Assembly (NCBI RefSeq): GCF_001050015.1
Contig: NZ_CVTB01000313.1
Coordinates: forward strand, 1-64,000
Direction of reading: 5' to 3'
Length of the DNA stretch: 64,000 nt
Source: Mycolicibacterium malmesburyense
Lineage (GTDB): Bacteria; Actinomycetota; Actinomycetes; Mycobacteriales; Mycobacteriaceae
Shown here: positions 23,535 to 34,973 of the stretch, piece by piece
How positions within the stretch are numbered: position 1 is the first letter of the stretch
How the letters are laid out: every line of letters starts with the position of its first letter
Translations under genes and position numbers: made by a program
The notes under the pieces: generated by a model
The model's database searches: none
Told to the model about the DNA's origin: nothing
Seen by the model: only the letters and a program-made list of their open reading frames with translations

Positions 23535-25031
23535 ATGACCCTCGAGCAGCTCTATCTCGTGCTGCTGCTCGCTGGGGTGGTGCTGCTGGCGAGCATCGTC
23601 GCCACCAGGGCCGCAAGCCGTGTCGGGCTGCCGAGCCTGCTGCTCTTCCTCGGTGTCGGCGTCATCGTCGGCGAGGACGGGCTCGGCCTGGACTTCGACA
23701 ACTATCTGCTCGCCGACCACCTCGGCACGGTGGCGTTGGCGGTGATCCTCGTCGAAGGCGGTCTGACGACCCGGTTCTCCGACATCCGGCGGGTGCTCGC
23801 GCCCGCGGGTGCGCTCGCCACCCTCGGGGTCGCGGTCAGCATGCTGGTCACCGCCGCCGGGGCGCACCTGCTGCTCGGGATCGACTGGCAGTTGTCGCTG
23901 TTGCTCGGCGCCGTCGTCTCCGTCACCGACGCCGCCGCGGTGTTCTCGGTGCTGCGCGTGGTGCCCCTGCCGCGCCGGGTGGCGGGCCTGCTGGAAGCCG
24001 AATCCGGCTTCAACGACGCCCCGGCCGTCATCCTCGTGCTGATGTTCAGCGTTGCGCCGCTGGAGCTGTCGCCCGTGCACGCGCTCACCGAGGTGGTCTA
24101 CGAGCTCGTGGTCGGCGCGGTGGTCGGTCTGGGCGTCGGCTTTCTGGGCTCGATCGCGCTGCGCCGCGTCGCGCTTCCGGCCTCGGGCCTGTACCCGTTG
24201 GCCACGTTCGCCCTCGGCATGGTCGCGTTCGCCGCGGCCGGCGCCGCACACGCGAGCGGATTCCTCGCCGCTTACCTGGCCGCGGTGGTGTTGGCCAACA
24301 CCGGCCTGCCGCACCGTTCGGCGACGCGCTCGTTCGCCGAGGGGCTCGGTTGGCTGGCGCAGATCGGCCTGTTCGTTCTGCTTGGCCTGCTCGTCGACCC
24401 CAGCGACCTCGGTGTGGAGGTGGTGCCCGGCATCGTGACCGGCCTGGTGCTGTTGCTCGTCGCCAGGCCGCTTTCGGTGTTCCTGTCCCTCGTGTGGTTC
24501 CGAATACCGTGGCGTGAACAGGTTTTCGTGTCGTGGGCGGGTTTGCGCGGCGCCGTTCCGATCGTGTTGGCCACCTTTCCGATCGTGGGCGGCGTGCCCG
24601 ACAGCGTCCGCCTGCTCAACATGGTGTTCATCCTCGTGGTGGTGTTCACGCTGGTGCAGGGCCCGAGCCTGCGCTTCGTCGCGCACCGGTTGGGGCTGAT
24701 CCCGAAGGAGGCGACCCGCGAGATCCAGGTGGAGTCGGCCCCTCTCGACGTGTTGGACGCCGAACTTCTGACGATGACGGTGCAGGCGCCGTCGCGGCTG
24801 CACAACGTCACGGTGCTCGAGTTGCGGCTGCCCGATCCGAGCGTGATCACGTTGATCATCCGCAACGGCCGCACGTTCGTCCCGCAGCCCGACACCCGCA
24901 TCGCGATCGGCGACGAACTGCTGATCGTCACCACCACCAAGACCCGCGCGGTGGCCGAGCGCCGGCTGCGGGCCGTGAGCCGACGCGGCAAGCTCGCGCA
25001 CTGGTTCGACGAATACGGCGAAACCGAATAG
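23535..25031 (+). CDS. CPA1-type K+(Na+)/H+ antiporter with RCK_C/TrkA-C domain (NhaP2-like)
   Basis: 498 aa. About 12 membrane helices in residues 1-395 carry CPA1 signatures: VVSVTDAAAVFSVLR, EAESGFNDAPAVILV (the Asn-Asp ion-binding pair), and FVSWAGLRGAVPIVLATFP. A cytoplasmic RCK_C domain (about 415-485) has NVTVLELRLPDPSVITLIIRNGR and IAIGDELLIVT. This layout is that of NhaP2/CvrA K+/H+ antiporters, which lower cytoplasmic K+ or balance pH and volume. Next to a TrkA-like K+ uptake subunit on the other strand, it forms a K+ homeostasis locus. Confidence 0.9.
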   Translation: MTLEQLYLVLLLAGVVLLASIVATRAASRVGLPSLLLFLGVGVIVGEDGLGLDFDNYLLADHLGTVALAVILVEGGLTTRFSDIRRVLAPAGALATLGVAVSMLVTAAGAHLLLGIDWQLSLLLGAVVSVTDAAAVFSVLRVVPLPRRVAGLLEAESGFNDAPAVILVLMFSVAPLELSPVHALTEVVYELVVGAVVGLGVGFLGSIALRRVALPASGLYPLATFALGMVAFAAAGAAHASGFLAAYLAAVVLANTGLPHRSATRSFAEGLGWLAQIGLFVLLGLLVDPSDLGVEVVPGIVTGLVLLLVARPLSVFLSLVWFRIPWREQVFVSWAGLRGAVPIVLATFPIVGGVPDSVRLLNMVFILVVVFTLVQGPSLRFVAHRLGLIPKEATREIQVESAPLDVLDAELLTMTVQAPSRLHNVTVLELRLPDPSVITLIIRNGRTFVPQPDTRIAIGDELLIVTTTKTRAVAERRLRAVSRRGKLAHWFDEYGETE

Positions 25032-25080
25032 CCGCTCTCTCACAGGGAACCGTCAGCGAAGCGGGACTAACCTCGATTCG

Positions 25081-25929
25081 GTGAGATTCGCTTTCAAGAC
25101 TTCACCGCAGGACACCACGTGGGCCGACATGCTCGCCGTGTGGAAGGCGGCCGACCAGATCGATGTGTTCGAGTCCGGTTGGACGTTCGATCACTTCTAT
25201 CCGATCTCCTCCGACTCCACCGGCCCGTGCCTCGAGGGTTGGGTGACGCTCACGGCGCTCGCGCAGGCCACCGAGCGGTTGCGCGTCGGCGTACTCGTCA
25301 CCGGTGTGCATTACCGCCACCCCGCCGTGCTCGCCAATATGGCCGCCGCACTGGACATCGTGTCCAACGGGCGCTTGGAACTCGGCATCGGCGCGGGCTG
25401 GAACGAGGAGGAGTCCGGCGCATACGGAATCGAGCTGGGTTCGATACGCGAACGGTTCGACCGCTTCGAAGAGGCGTGTGAGGTGCTCACCAGTCTGCTG
25501 AGCCAGGAGACGACGTCGTTCGACGGCAAGTTCTACCAACTCAAGGACGCCCGCAACGAGCCGAAGGGCCCGCAGCGCCCGCATCCGCCGATCTGCATCG
25601 GGGGCAGCGGCGAGAAACGCACGCTGAGGATCACCGCCAGGTACGCGCAGCACTGGAACTTCGTCGGCGGAACGCCCGAGGAGTTCGCCCGCAAGCGCGA
25701 CGTGCTGGCCGGCCACTGCGCGGACATCGGGCGGGATCCCAGGGAGATCATGCTGTCGGCCCACGTCCGGTTGAGCTCGGACCTCGACTACGGCAAGGCG
25801 GTCGAGGAAGCCGCGGCCCTCGGTGAGGAGGGCCTGGACCTGGCCATCATCTATCTGCCGCCACCGCACGATCCCGCCGTGCTGGAACCGCTGGCGGACG
25901 CGATCGTGGCGTCGGGTCTGCGGAGTTAG
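25081..25929 (+). CDS. LLM-class F420-dependent oxidoreductase
   Basis: 282 aa with a GTG start. A luciferase-like TIM barrel: MRFAFKTSPQDTTWADMLAVWKAADQ, SGWTFDHFYPISSD, GVLVTGVHYRHPAVLANMAAALDIVSNGRLELGIGAGWNEEESGAYG (the classical F420-site strand), RFDRFEEACEVL and PPICIGGSGEKRTLRITARYAQHWNF. Mycobacteria have dozens of these enzymes and the substrate cannot be predicted. A TAACCT hexamer (25069-25074) 7 nt before the start suggests a leaderless transcript. No operon partner is present. Confidence 0.9.
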   Translation: MRFAFKTSPQDTTWADMLAVWKAADQIDVFESGWTFDHFYPISSDSTGPCLEGWVTLTALAQATERLRVGVLVTGVHYRHPAVLANMAAALDIVSNGRLELGIGAGWNEEESGAYGIELGSIRERFDRFEEACEVLTSLLSQETTSFDGKFYQLKDARNEPKGPQRPHPPICIGGSGEKRTLRITARYAQHWNFVGGTPEEFARKRDVLAGHCADIGRDPREIMLSAHVRLSSDLDYGKAVEEAAALGEEGLDLAIIYLPPPHDPAVLEPLADAIVASGLRS

Positions 25930-26020
25930 CCGTCATTTCTGACGGTCACGAAAATATAACGATTCGGCAAACGGGCGGTGGTGGACGCTCCCCGCGAGGG
26001 GGATCGCGCTTTCCAGTTCG

Positions 26021-26161
26021 CTAGACGCCGTACAGACGGAGTTCGTCGGCGGTGATGAGCCGTTCGGCCTTGGCCGGAAATTCGCGGCTCTTCAGGGGAT
26101 GACGGAGAAGTGACCAGGCGATTCGGCTCACCCGAGACCGGGATAGCGGGTTGACATACAC
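26021..26161 (-). CDS. 46-aa basic peptide behind an iron box
   Basis: A micro-ORF in an otherwise empty 446-bp gap. It starts at a GTG (26161), preceded by AGGAG 8 nt upstream, and ends at a TAG (26021). The product begins MYVNPLSRSRVSRIAWSLL and ends AERLITADELRLYGV; it is basic in the N-terminal half with an amphipathic helix and acidic near the C-terminus. An IdeR-box-like site covers the likely -10 upstream, so it should be induced when iron is low. I do not recognise the family. The codon pattern, RBS, promoter and operator together make it credible. M. tuberculosis has a short ORF, Rv3857c, at this position; I could not establish a relationship. Confidence 0.55.
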   Translation of the reverse strand: MYVNPLSRSRVSRIAWSLLRHPLKSREFPAKAERLITADELRLYGV

Positions 26162-26196
26162 GGATCTGACTCCTGTGTCGAAACCGATAGCTGACC

Positions 26197-26232
26197 GGGG
26201 GCTAACCTTACCTCAGCGCCCTCATGAAGTCA
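26197..26232 (-). promoter_or_regulatory. IdeR-box-like operator over a minus-strand promoter
   Basis: On the minus strand TGAGGTAAGGTTAGCCCCC (26215-26197) matches 13 of 19 positions of the IdeR consensus, the left half almost perfectly. It covers a likely -10 TAAGGT (26210-26205), with -35 TGACTT (26232-26227) and a 16-bp spacer. The next start codon is the GTG of the 46-aa ORF, 36 nt downstream. This is the layout of an iron-repressed promoter, opposite to that at bfrB. The remaining 160 bp to gltD show no other feature. Confidence 0.55.
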
Positions 26233-26375
26233 TTAGAACCCCGCCTGTGAGCAAACTGTGGAAGGCGCGCCGATTAATAGTCGGATGTTTTTGGAGTTGC
26301 TGAAGTGACAGATGTGACTACGACGGGTCGTCGGTCGCCGGTTTGCTCGACACGCTGCCGACCCCGGCCAGCGCG

Positions 26376-27834
<1,459 letters not shown>

Positions 27835-27842
<8 letters not shown>

Positions 27843-30800
27843 TGGCGGCCGCCATGATCGCCTCATCGACGTTCGCGCCGGTCCGTTCGGCCTCCGCGAT
27901 CGCCTCGAGCACCCGCTTGAAGTCGCGGGGCATCACCTTGGTGAAGTGCTTCACGTTGTTGTCCCAGTCATTGAGAATGCGTGTTCCGACAGCGGAATCG
28001 GTGGCGTCGACGTGGGCCCGCATCATCCCCACGAGCCATTCGAGATCCTCCTCGTCGAGGCCCTCCAGTTCCACCATCTCGGCGTTGAGGTTGTCCGCCA
28101 GCGCACCGTTCGGGTCGTAGACGTAGGCGATGCCGCCCGACATGCCCGCGGCGAAGTTGCGGCCCGTCTGTCCGAGGATCACGATCTTGCCGCCGGTCAT
28201 GTACTCGCAGCCGTGGTCACCCACGCCCTCGACGACCGCGTGCGCACCGGAGTTGCGCACCGCGAACCGCTCGCCGACCTGGCCGCGGATGAAGACCTCA
28301 CCGCTGGTCGCGCCGAACAGGATCACGTTGCCCGCGATGATGTTGTCCTCGGCGACGTAGTCGTCGGGCGCGTTGTCCGACGGGCGCACCACGATGCGTC
28401 CGCCCGACAGGCCCTTGCCGACATAGTCGTTGGCGTCGCCGTAGACCCGCAGCGTGATGCCCTTCGGAACGAAGGCGCCGAAGCTGTTGCCCGCCGAGCC
28501 GTCGAAGGTGATGTCGATGGTGCCGTCCGGAAGGCCTTGCCCGCCATAGGCCTTGGTGACCTCGTGGCCGAGCATCGTGCCGACCGTCCGGTTGACGTTG
28601 GCGATCGTGGTCGAGAACCGCACCGGCGTCTGGGAGTCCAACGCCTCGCGGCACATCACGATCAACTGTTGGTCGAGCGCCTTGTCGAGGCCGTGGTCCT
28701 GACGCGAACTGCAGTACAGGTCCTGGTTCATGAAGGCCGACTCGGGCTCGTGCAGCACCGACGCGAGATCGAGCTTGTAGGCCCTCCAGTGCTCGGCGGC
28801 CTTCGTGGTGTCCAGCGCGCCGACCTGGCCGACCATCTCGTTGACGGTGCGGAAGCCCAACTGCGCCATCATCTCCCGGACCTCTTCGGCGATGAACATG
28901 AAGAAGTTCTCGACGAATTCGGGCTTACCGGTGAACCGCTCGCGCAGCACCGGGTTCTGCGTCGCCACACCGACCGGGCAGGTGTCGAGGTGGCAGACCC
29001 GCATCATGATGCAGCCCGACACGACCAGCGGCGCGGTGGCGAAGCCGAACTCCTCGGCGCCCAGCAGGGCGGCGATCACGACATCGCGCCCGGTCTTGAG
29101 CTGACCGTCGACCTGCACGACGATGCGGTCGCGAAGACCGTTGAGCAGCAACGTCTGCTGCGTCTCGGCCAGGCCGAGCTCCCACGGCGCACCCGCGTGC
29201 TTCATCGACGTCAGCGGCGTCGCACCCGTACCGCCGTCGTGGCCGGAGATGAGCACCACGTCCGCGTGTGCCTTCGACACCCCGGCGGCGACCGTTCCGA
29301 CACCGTTCTCGGAGACGAGCTTCACGTGCACCCGTGCCTGCGGGTTGGCGTTCTTCAGATCGTGGATCAGCTGCGCGAGATCCTCGATCGAGTAGATGTC
29401 GTGGTGCGGCGGCGGGGAGATCAGGCCGACGCCGGGCGTGGAGTGCCGCACCTCGGCGACCCACGGGTACACCTTGCCGCCCGGAAGCTGGCCGCCCTCA
29501 CCGGGTTTCGCGCCCTGGGCCATCTTGATCTGGATGTCGGTGCAGTTGCTCAGATAGTGGCTGGTCACGCCGAAGCGGCCCGACGCCACCTGCTTGATCG
29601 CGCTGCGGCGCCAGTCGCCGTTCTCGTCGCGCTCGAAGCGTTTGACGTCCTCGCCGCCCTCACCCGAGTTCGACCGTCCGCCAAGGCGATTCATCGCGAT
29701 GGCCAGCGTCTCGTGCGCCTCGGCGGAGATCGAGCCGTAACTCATCGCACCGGTCGAGAACCGCTTGACGATCTCGCTGGCCGGCTCCACCTCTTCAAGC
29801 GGGACCGGCGGGCGCATGCCCTCGCGGAGCTTGAGCAGCCCGCGCAGCGAGGCCATGCGCTCGCTCTGATCGTCGACGAGCTGGGTGTACTCCTTGAAGA
29901 TGTCGTACTGGCCGGTGCGGGTGGAGTGCTGCAGCTTGAACACCGTGTCCGGGTTGAACAGGTGGTACTCACCCTCGCGGCGCCACTGGTATTCGCCGCC
30001 GACCTCGAGTTCGCGGTGTGCCCATTCGTCGGGCCGGTCGAGGTAGGCCAGCGAGTGCCGGGCCGCGACGTCGTCGGCGATGTCGTTGAGTTCGATCCCG
30101 CCGACGGGACAGGCCAGCCCGGTGAAGTACTCGTCGAGCACCTGCTGGCTGATGCCGATGGCCTGGAACAACTGCGCGCCGGTGTAGGACGCCAGCGTGG
30201 AGATGCCCATCTTCGACATCACCTTCAGCACGCCCTTGCCCGCGGCCTTGACGTAGTTGGACTTGGCCTGGTCGCTGGAGATGCCGGTGATGACGCCGCG
30301 GTCGACCATGTCCTCGATCGACTCGAACGCCATGTACGGGTTGATCGCGGCCGCGCCGAAACCGACCAGGCACGCCATGTGGTGCACCTCGCGGGCGTCG
30401 CCGGCCTCGACGACGAGTCCGACCTTGGTGCGGGTGCGTTCCCGGACCAGGTGGTGGTGGACGGCGGAGACCGACAGCAGCGACGGGATCGGCGCCATCT
30501 GCTCGTTGGACTCGCGGTCGGAGAGCACGATGATGCGCGCACCCTCCCGGATCGCCTCCGAGACCTTCGCGCGCACGTTGTCGAGCGCTTCCTTGAGGCC
30601 CTGACCGCCACGGTGCACCGGATACAGGCAGCGGATCACCGCCGCGCGCATCCCGTGCTTGTGCCCGCGGATCTCGTGATCGGGGTCGACGCACATCAGC
30701 TTCGACAGCTCGGCGTTGCGCAGGATCGGCTGCCGCAGCACGATCTGGCGACACGACTCGGCGTTCGGGTTGAGCAGGTCGCCCTCGGGGCCGACCGTGC

Positions 30801-32418
30801 CCTGCAGGCTGGTCACCACCTCTTCGCGGATGGCGTCCAACGGCGGATTGGTCACCTGGGCGAACAGCTGCTGGAAGTAGTCGTAGAGCATCCGGGGACG
30901 CTGGGAGAGCACCGCGATCGGGGTGTCGGTGCCCATCGAACCGAGCGGTTCGGCTCCGGTGCGCGCCATCGGCGCCACCAGCAGGTTGAGCTCCTCGTAG
31001 GTGAAGCCGAAAATCTGCTGGCGCAACACCACCCGGTGGTGCGGCATGCGCACGTAGTCGCCGGGCGGAAGCTCGTCGAGGTGGAACAGACCGGCGTCGA
31101 GCCACTCCCGGTACGGCTGTTCGGCGGCGAGTTCGGCCTTGATCTCCTCGTCCTCGACGATGCGGCCCTTCGAGGTGTCGACCAGGAACATGCGGCCGGG
31201 TTGCAGGCGCATCCGCTTGACGACGGTGGACGGATCGAGGTCGAGAACGCCGGCCTCCGAGGCCATCACCACCAGACCGTCTCGCGTCACCCAGATCCGC
31301 GACGGGCGAAGGCCGTTGCGGTCGAGCACCGCGCCGATCACGGTGCCATCGGTGAATGTCATCGACGCTGGGCCGTCCCACGGCTCCATCAGCGACGCGT
31401 GGTACTCGTAGAACGCCCGGCGCGCGGGGTCCATCGACTCGTTGCGCTCCCACGCCTCGGGGATCATCATCAGCACCGCGTGCGGCAGGCTGCGTCCGCC
31501 GAGGTGCAGCAGTTCGAGCACCTCGTCGAACCGTGCGGTATCCGAAGCCCCGGGAGTGCAGACCGGGGTGATCTTGTCGAGGTCCTGATTCGGGCCGAAG
31601 ACGTCGGTCTTGATGAGCGCCTCGCGTGCGCGCATCCAGTTCTCGTTACCGGTGACGGTGTTGATCTCCCCGTTGTGGGCGATGCGCCGGAACGGGTGGG
31701 CCAGCGGCCACGACGGGAACGTGTTGGTCGAGAAGCGCGAGTGCACGATGCCCAGCGCGCTGGTCAGTCGGTCGTCCTGCAGGTCGAGGTAGAACGCCTT
31801 GAGCTGCGGGGTGGTCAGCATGCCCTTGTAGACGAACGTCTGCCCGGAAAGGCTTGGGAAGTAGACGGTTTCGCGTCCCGGTCCGTCCTGACCCGGCCCC
31901 TTGGTGCCCAACTCGTGCTCGGCGCGCTTGCGCACCACATACGCGCGACGTTCGAGTTCCATGCCCGAGGCGCCGCCCAGGAACACCTGGCGGAAGGTCG
32001 GCATGGCGTCGCGGGCCAGCGCGCCCAGCGGCGAGTCGTCGATCGGCACCTCGCGCCAGCCGAGCACCTCGAGGCCTTCGGCCTCGGCGATCTTCTCGAC
32101 GGCCTCGCACGCGGTCGCCGCATCCTTGGACGACTGCGGCAGGAACGCGATGCCCGTGGCGTAGCTACCCGGCTCGGGAAGGTCGAAGTCGACCACCGCG
32201 CGCAGGAACTCGTCGGGGACCTGCAGCATGATGCCCGCACCGTCGCCGGTGTTCGGCTCGGCACCCTGCGCGCCGCGATGCTCCAGGTTGACCAGAGCGG
32301 TGATCGCCTTGTCGACGATGTCGCGACTGCGACGGCCGTGCATATCGGCCACCATGGCCACGCCGCACGCGTCGTGCTCAAACGCGGGGTTGTACAGCCC
32401 TTGCTTCCTGGGCGTCAT
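27835..32418 (-). CDS. gltB: Glutamate synthase large subunit GltB
   Basis: 1527 aa from the ATG at 32418 ([20 protein letters not shown]), as in M. tuberculosis; a GTG six bases upstream is possible. The glutaminase domain has the catalytic Cys in [10 protein letters not shown], which needs removal of an 11-residue longer propeptide than usual to be N-terminal. Next come the central domain, the FMN/3Fe-4S synthase domain ([84 protein letters not shown]) and the C-terminal beta-helix ([24 protein letters not shown]). It supplies glutamate under nitrogen limitation with GltD. The long plus-strand ORF over it is an antisense shadow. Confidence 0.97.
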
Positions 32419-32829
32419 TCCCACCTATCCTTTTCCGCACGTCTTACGAAGCTTCTGCCTGACAGCCGTGGACAACGGCAGCTCGCCGGTCCGGCTGTGG
32501 AGTGCCTTCGTGCAGCATCGAACGCCGGCCTTTTTCCACTTGCCTCGAGTGGAGAAAACGATATGACAAACATTGGGTGACATGCCAACTTAGTAGAACC
32601 TAACTAGGCCGGTGGGACGGTGCGGCCGCCCTGCCGGTCGAGGCCCCGTCGAATACCGGAAAGTGCTGTCGCCCTTGTGCTTTCAAGGCGCTCACTCGTT
32701 CTCCAGCGGGGTGCGGTATACATCACACTTCCCTCCCGACGCCGGACGGCGTTTGCTGAAGTGCGCTTGACTGCGCTTCTGCCAGCTTAGACCGGCTTGC
32801 CGAGGTTTGCGAAAAGCCTAGCCAGATTC
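32419..32829 (-). promoter_or_regulatory. gltB upstream region with hairpin and possible leader ORF
   Basis: This 411-bp region lies between gltB and the copper ATPase gene. A 10-bp hairpin (one G-T pair), TTTTTCCACT (32531-32540) and AGTGGAGAAA (32548-32557), lies about 115 nt ahead of gltB and could be an attenuator or terminator. Further upstream on the minus strand, a TATACC hexamer and GGAG precede a 31-codon GTG-started ORF (32695-32600, beginning VSALKAQGRQHF). It has mediocre codon bias and is only a possibility. TTAGGTTCTACTAAG-type sequence at its end resembles half an iron box. I see nothing else. Confidence 0.35.
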
Positions 32830-34920
32830 TTAGGAAATCGCCTTCAGGCTCGCTTCGGGGGTGAGGTCCAGCCGCCGCAGCAGCTGAGCGTTCAGCGCCA
32901 CCACGACCGTCGACGCCGACATCAAGATCGCGCCGACGGACATCGGCAGCACAAAGCCGACCGGGGCCAGCACGCCCGCCGCCAGCGGCACCGACACCAG
33001 GTTGTATCCCGCTGCCCACCAAAGGTTTTGCTTCATCTTGCGGTACGCCGCCCGCGACAACACCAGCACCGACAGCACCGAGCGCGGGTCGGACCCGGCC
33101 AGGATCACCCCCGCCGAGGCGATCGCCACGTCGGTGCCCGCGCCGATCGCGATGCCGACATCGGCCGCGGCGAGCGCGGGAGCGTCGTTGACGCCGTCGC
33201 CGACCATCGCCACCTTGCGGCCCTCGCGCTGCAGCTCGGCCACCTTCGCCGCCTTGTCCTCCGGCCGAACACCGGCGAACACCCGCTCGATGCCCAGGTC
33301 AGCGGCGACGGACCGCGCGACGGCCTCGGCGTCGCCAGTGATCATCACCACCTCGACGCCCTGGCCCCGCAGCGCCGCGACCGCCTCCCGCGACTCTCGC
33401 CGCACCTCGTCGGCGAGCTTGATCGCGCCGACGACCTCCCCGTCGACGACGACGTGCAGGATGATCGCCCCCTCGTCGCGCCACTGCGCGGTCTCGGGCA
33501 GGTCGGTCAGGCCCGCCTCCGCCAGCATCCGCGGCCCGCCGACCTGGACGACGCCACCGTCGACCGTGGCCCTGACGCCCACCGCGGGAGACGAGCTGAA
33601 ATCCGCGGCCGGCGGCAGCCGCAGGGAGTGGTCGGCCGCGGCCGCGACGATCGCCCGGGCGAGCGGATGCTCGGAGTCGGCCTCGGCCGCCGCCGCCCAG
33701 GTCAGCACGTCCTCGGCGGACCGGTTGCCTGCGGTCGCGACCGCGGTGACCGTGGGCTCCCCCTTGGTCAGCGTGCCGGTCTTGTCGAACAGCACGGCAT
33801 CGACGGTGCGCATGCTCTCCAGGGCCAACCGGTCCTTGACCAGCACGCCGCCGCGTGCGGCCCGTTCGGTCGCGATGGACACCACCAGCGGTATCGCCAA
33901 CCCGAGCGCGTGGGGGCAGGCGATCACCAGGACTGTGATGGTCCGGACGACGGCCTCGGCGGGCAGGCCGACGAAGGACCACACCACCGCGGTGACGACG
34001 GCCGCCGACAGCGCGAACCAGAACAGCCACCCGGCCGCCTTGTCCGCCAGCCGCTGCGCCCGCGACGAGGAGTTCTGCGCCTCGGACACCAGCCGCTGGA
34101 TCCCGGCGAGCGTCGTGTCGTCGCCGACCGCGGTGACCTTCACCCGCAGCGCCGAGTCGGTGGCCACGGTGCCGGCCACGACGTGATCGCCCAGCTCGCG
34201 GCGGACCGCGCGCGACTCACCGGTGACCATCGACTCGTCGACGTCCGCGGCGCCGTCGACGATCTCGCCGTCGGCGGGGATGTTGCCGCCGGGACGCACC
34301 AGCACCACGTCGCCGACGCGCAATTCGGCCGGTGCGACGGTTTCGGTGCCGTCGTCGACGACGCGCTCGGCCTCGTCGGGCAGCAGCGCGGCCAGTGAGT
34401 CGAGCGCCGAGGTGGTCTGCGCCAGCGAGCGCATCTCGATCCAGTGGCCGAGCAGCATGATCACGATCAGCAGCGCCAGTTCCCACCAGAAGTCGAGCTC
34501 GTGGGGCAGCACGCCGACGCTGGCGCCCAACGACGCGATGTAGGCCACCGTGATCGCCAGTCCGATCAGAAGCATCATTCCCGGTGCGCGGGAACGGATT
34601 TCACTGACCGCCCCGGTCAGGAACGGTCGACCGCCCCAGACGTACATCACGGTGCCCAGCACCGGTGACACCCATTTGAGCCAGGCGATGTCGGGCAGTG
34701 AATAGCCGACGATCATCGCGAACATCCCCGACAGCGCGACCGTAGGGATGGCGAGCACGAGCATGCTCCAGAACAACCGGCGGAACTCGGCGACGTGGCC
34801 CGAGTGGTCGTGACCCCCCGAGTGACCCGAGTGGTCCGGGTGGCCTCCCTCGTGCCCCGCGTGACCCGTCGCCGCATCCGGATGGTGTGCGCCATGCTCG
34901 ATGTGCGTCATGGCGGCCAT
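32830..34920 (-). CDS. P1B-type copper-translocating ATPase (CPH class, CopB-like)
   Basis: 696 aa from the ATG at 34920; a second ATG at 34911 is possible. The N-terminal 40 residues are very His-rich (about 11 His, GHEGGHPDHSGHSGGHDHSGH) in place of a Cys metal-binding domain. P-type motifs: the MVTGES actuator, the membrane ion site VLVIACPHALGLAIP, the phosphorylation site DKTGTLTKGEP, SEHPLARAI, and MVGDGVNDAPALAAADVGIAIG. The CPH triad is typical of Cu/Ag exporters of the CopB group. The CsoR-type palindrome lies directly upstream, so copper induction is expected. No CsoR gene is in the window. Confidence 0.93.
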   Translation of the reverse strand: MAAMTHIEHGAHHPDAATGHAGHEGGHPDHSGHSGGHDHSGHVAEFRRLFWSMLVLAIPTVALSGMFAMIVGYSLPDIAWLKWVSPVLGTVMYVWGGRPFLTGAVSEIRSRAPGMMLLIGLAITVAYIASLGASVGVLPHELDFWWELALLIVIMLLGHWIEMRSLAQTTSALDSLAALLPDEAERVVDDGTETVAPAELRVGDVVLVRPGGNIPADGEIVDGAADVDESMVTGESRAVRRELGDHVVAGTVATDSALRVKVTAVGDDTTLAGIQRLVSEAQNSSSRAQRLADKAAGWLFWFALSAAVVTAVVWSFVGLPAEAVVRTITVLVIACPHALGLAIPLVVSIATERAARGGVLVKDRLALESMRTVDAVLFDKTGTLTKGEPTVTAVATAGNRSAEDVLTWAAAAEADSEHPLARAIVAAAADHSLRLPPAADFSSSPAVGVRATVDGGVVQVGGPRMLAEAGLTDLPETAQWRDEGAIILHVVVDGEVVGAIKLADEVRRESREAVAALRGQGVEVVMITGDAEAVARSVAADLGIERVFAGVRPEDKAAKVAELQREGRKVAMVGDGVNDAPALAAADVGIAIGAGTDVAIASAGVILAGSDPRSVLSVLVLSRAAYRKMKQNLWWAAGYNLVSVPLAAGVLAPVGFVLPMSVGAILMSASTVVVALNAQLLRRLDLTPEASLKAIS

Positions 34921-34922
34921 GT

Positions 34923-34941
34923 TATACCCCCTAGGGGTATA
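34923..34941. promoter_or_regulatory. CsoR-type copper operator
   Basis: TATACCCC-CTA-GGGGTATA (34923-34941) is a perfect 8-bp inverted repeat with a 3-bp centre, the form of CsoR/RicR-family operators. On the minus strand its outer TATACC can act as a -10, and its AGGGGG lies 6 nt before the ATPase ATG, so operator, promoter and ribosome-binding site overlap. The divergent thioesterase gene starts 33 bp away and could share control. Confidence 0.8.
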
Positions 34942-34973
34942 TGGCCACCGCCTGTCGGTCACGCTGTATTCCG

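Noticed and set aside
22758..25043. 761-codon minus-strand ORF opposite the antiporter
   Set aside because: Antisense shadow; part of it repeats the TrkA gene in another frame.
26197..26375. Pseudogene remnant between the micro-ORF and gltD
   Set aside because: All six frames read by eye gave no stretch resembling a known protein.
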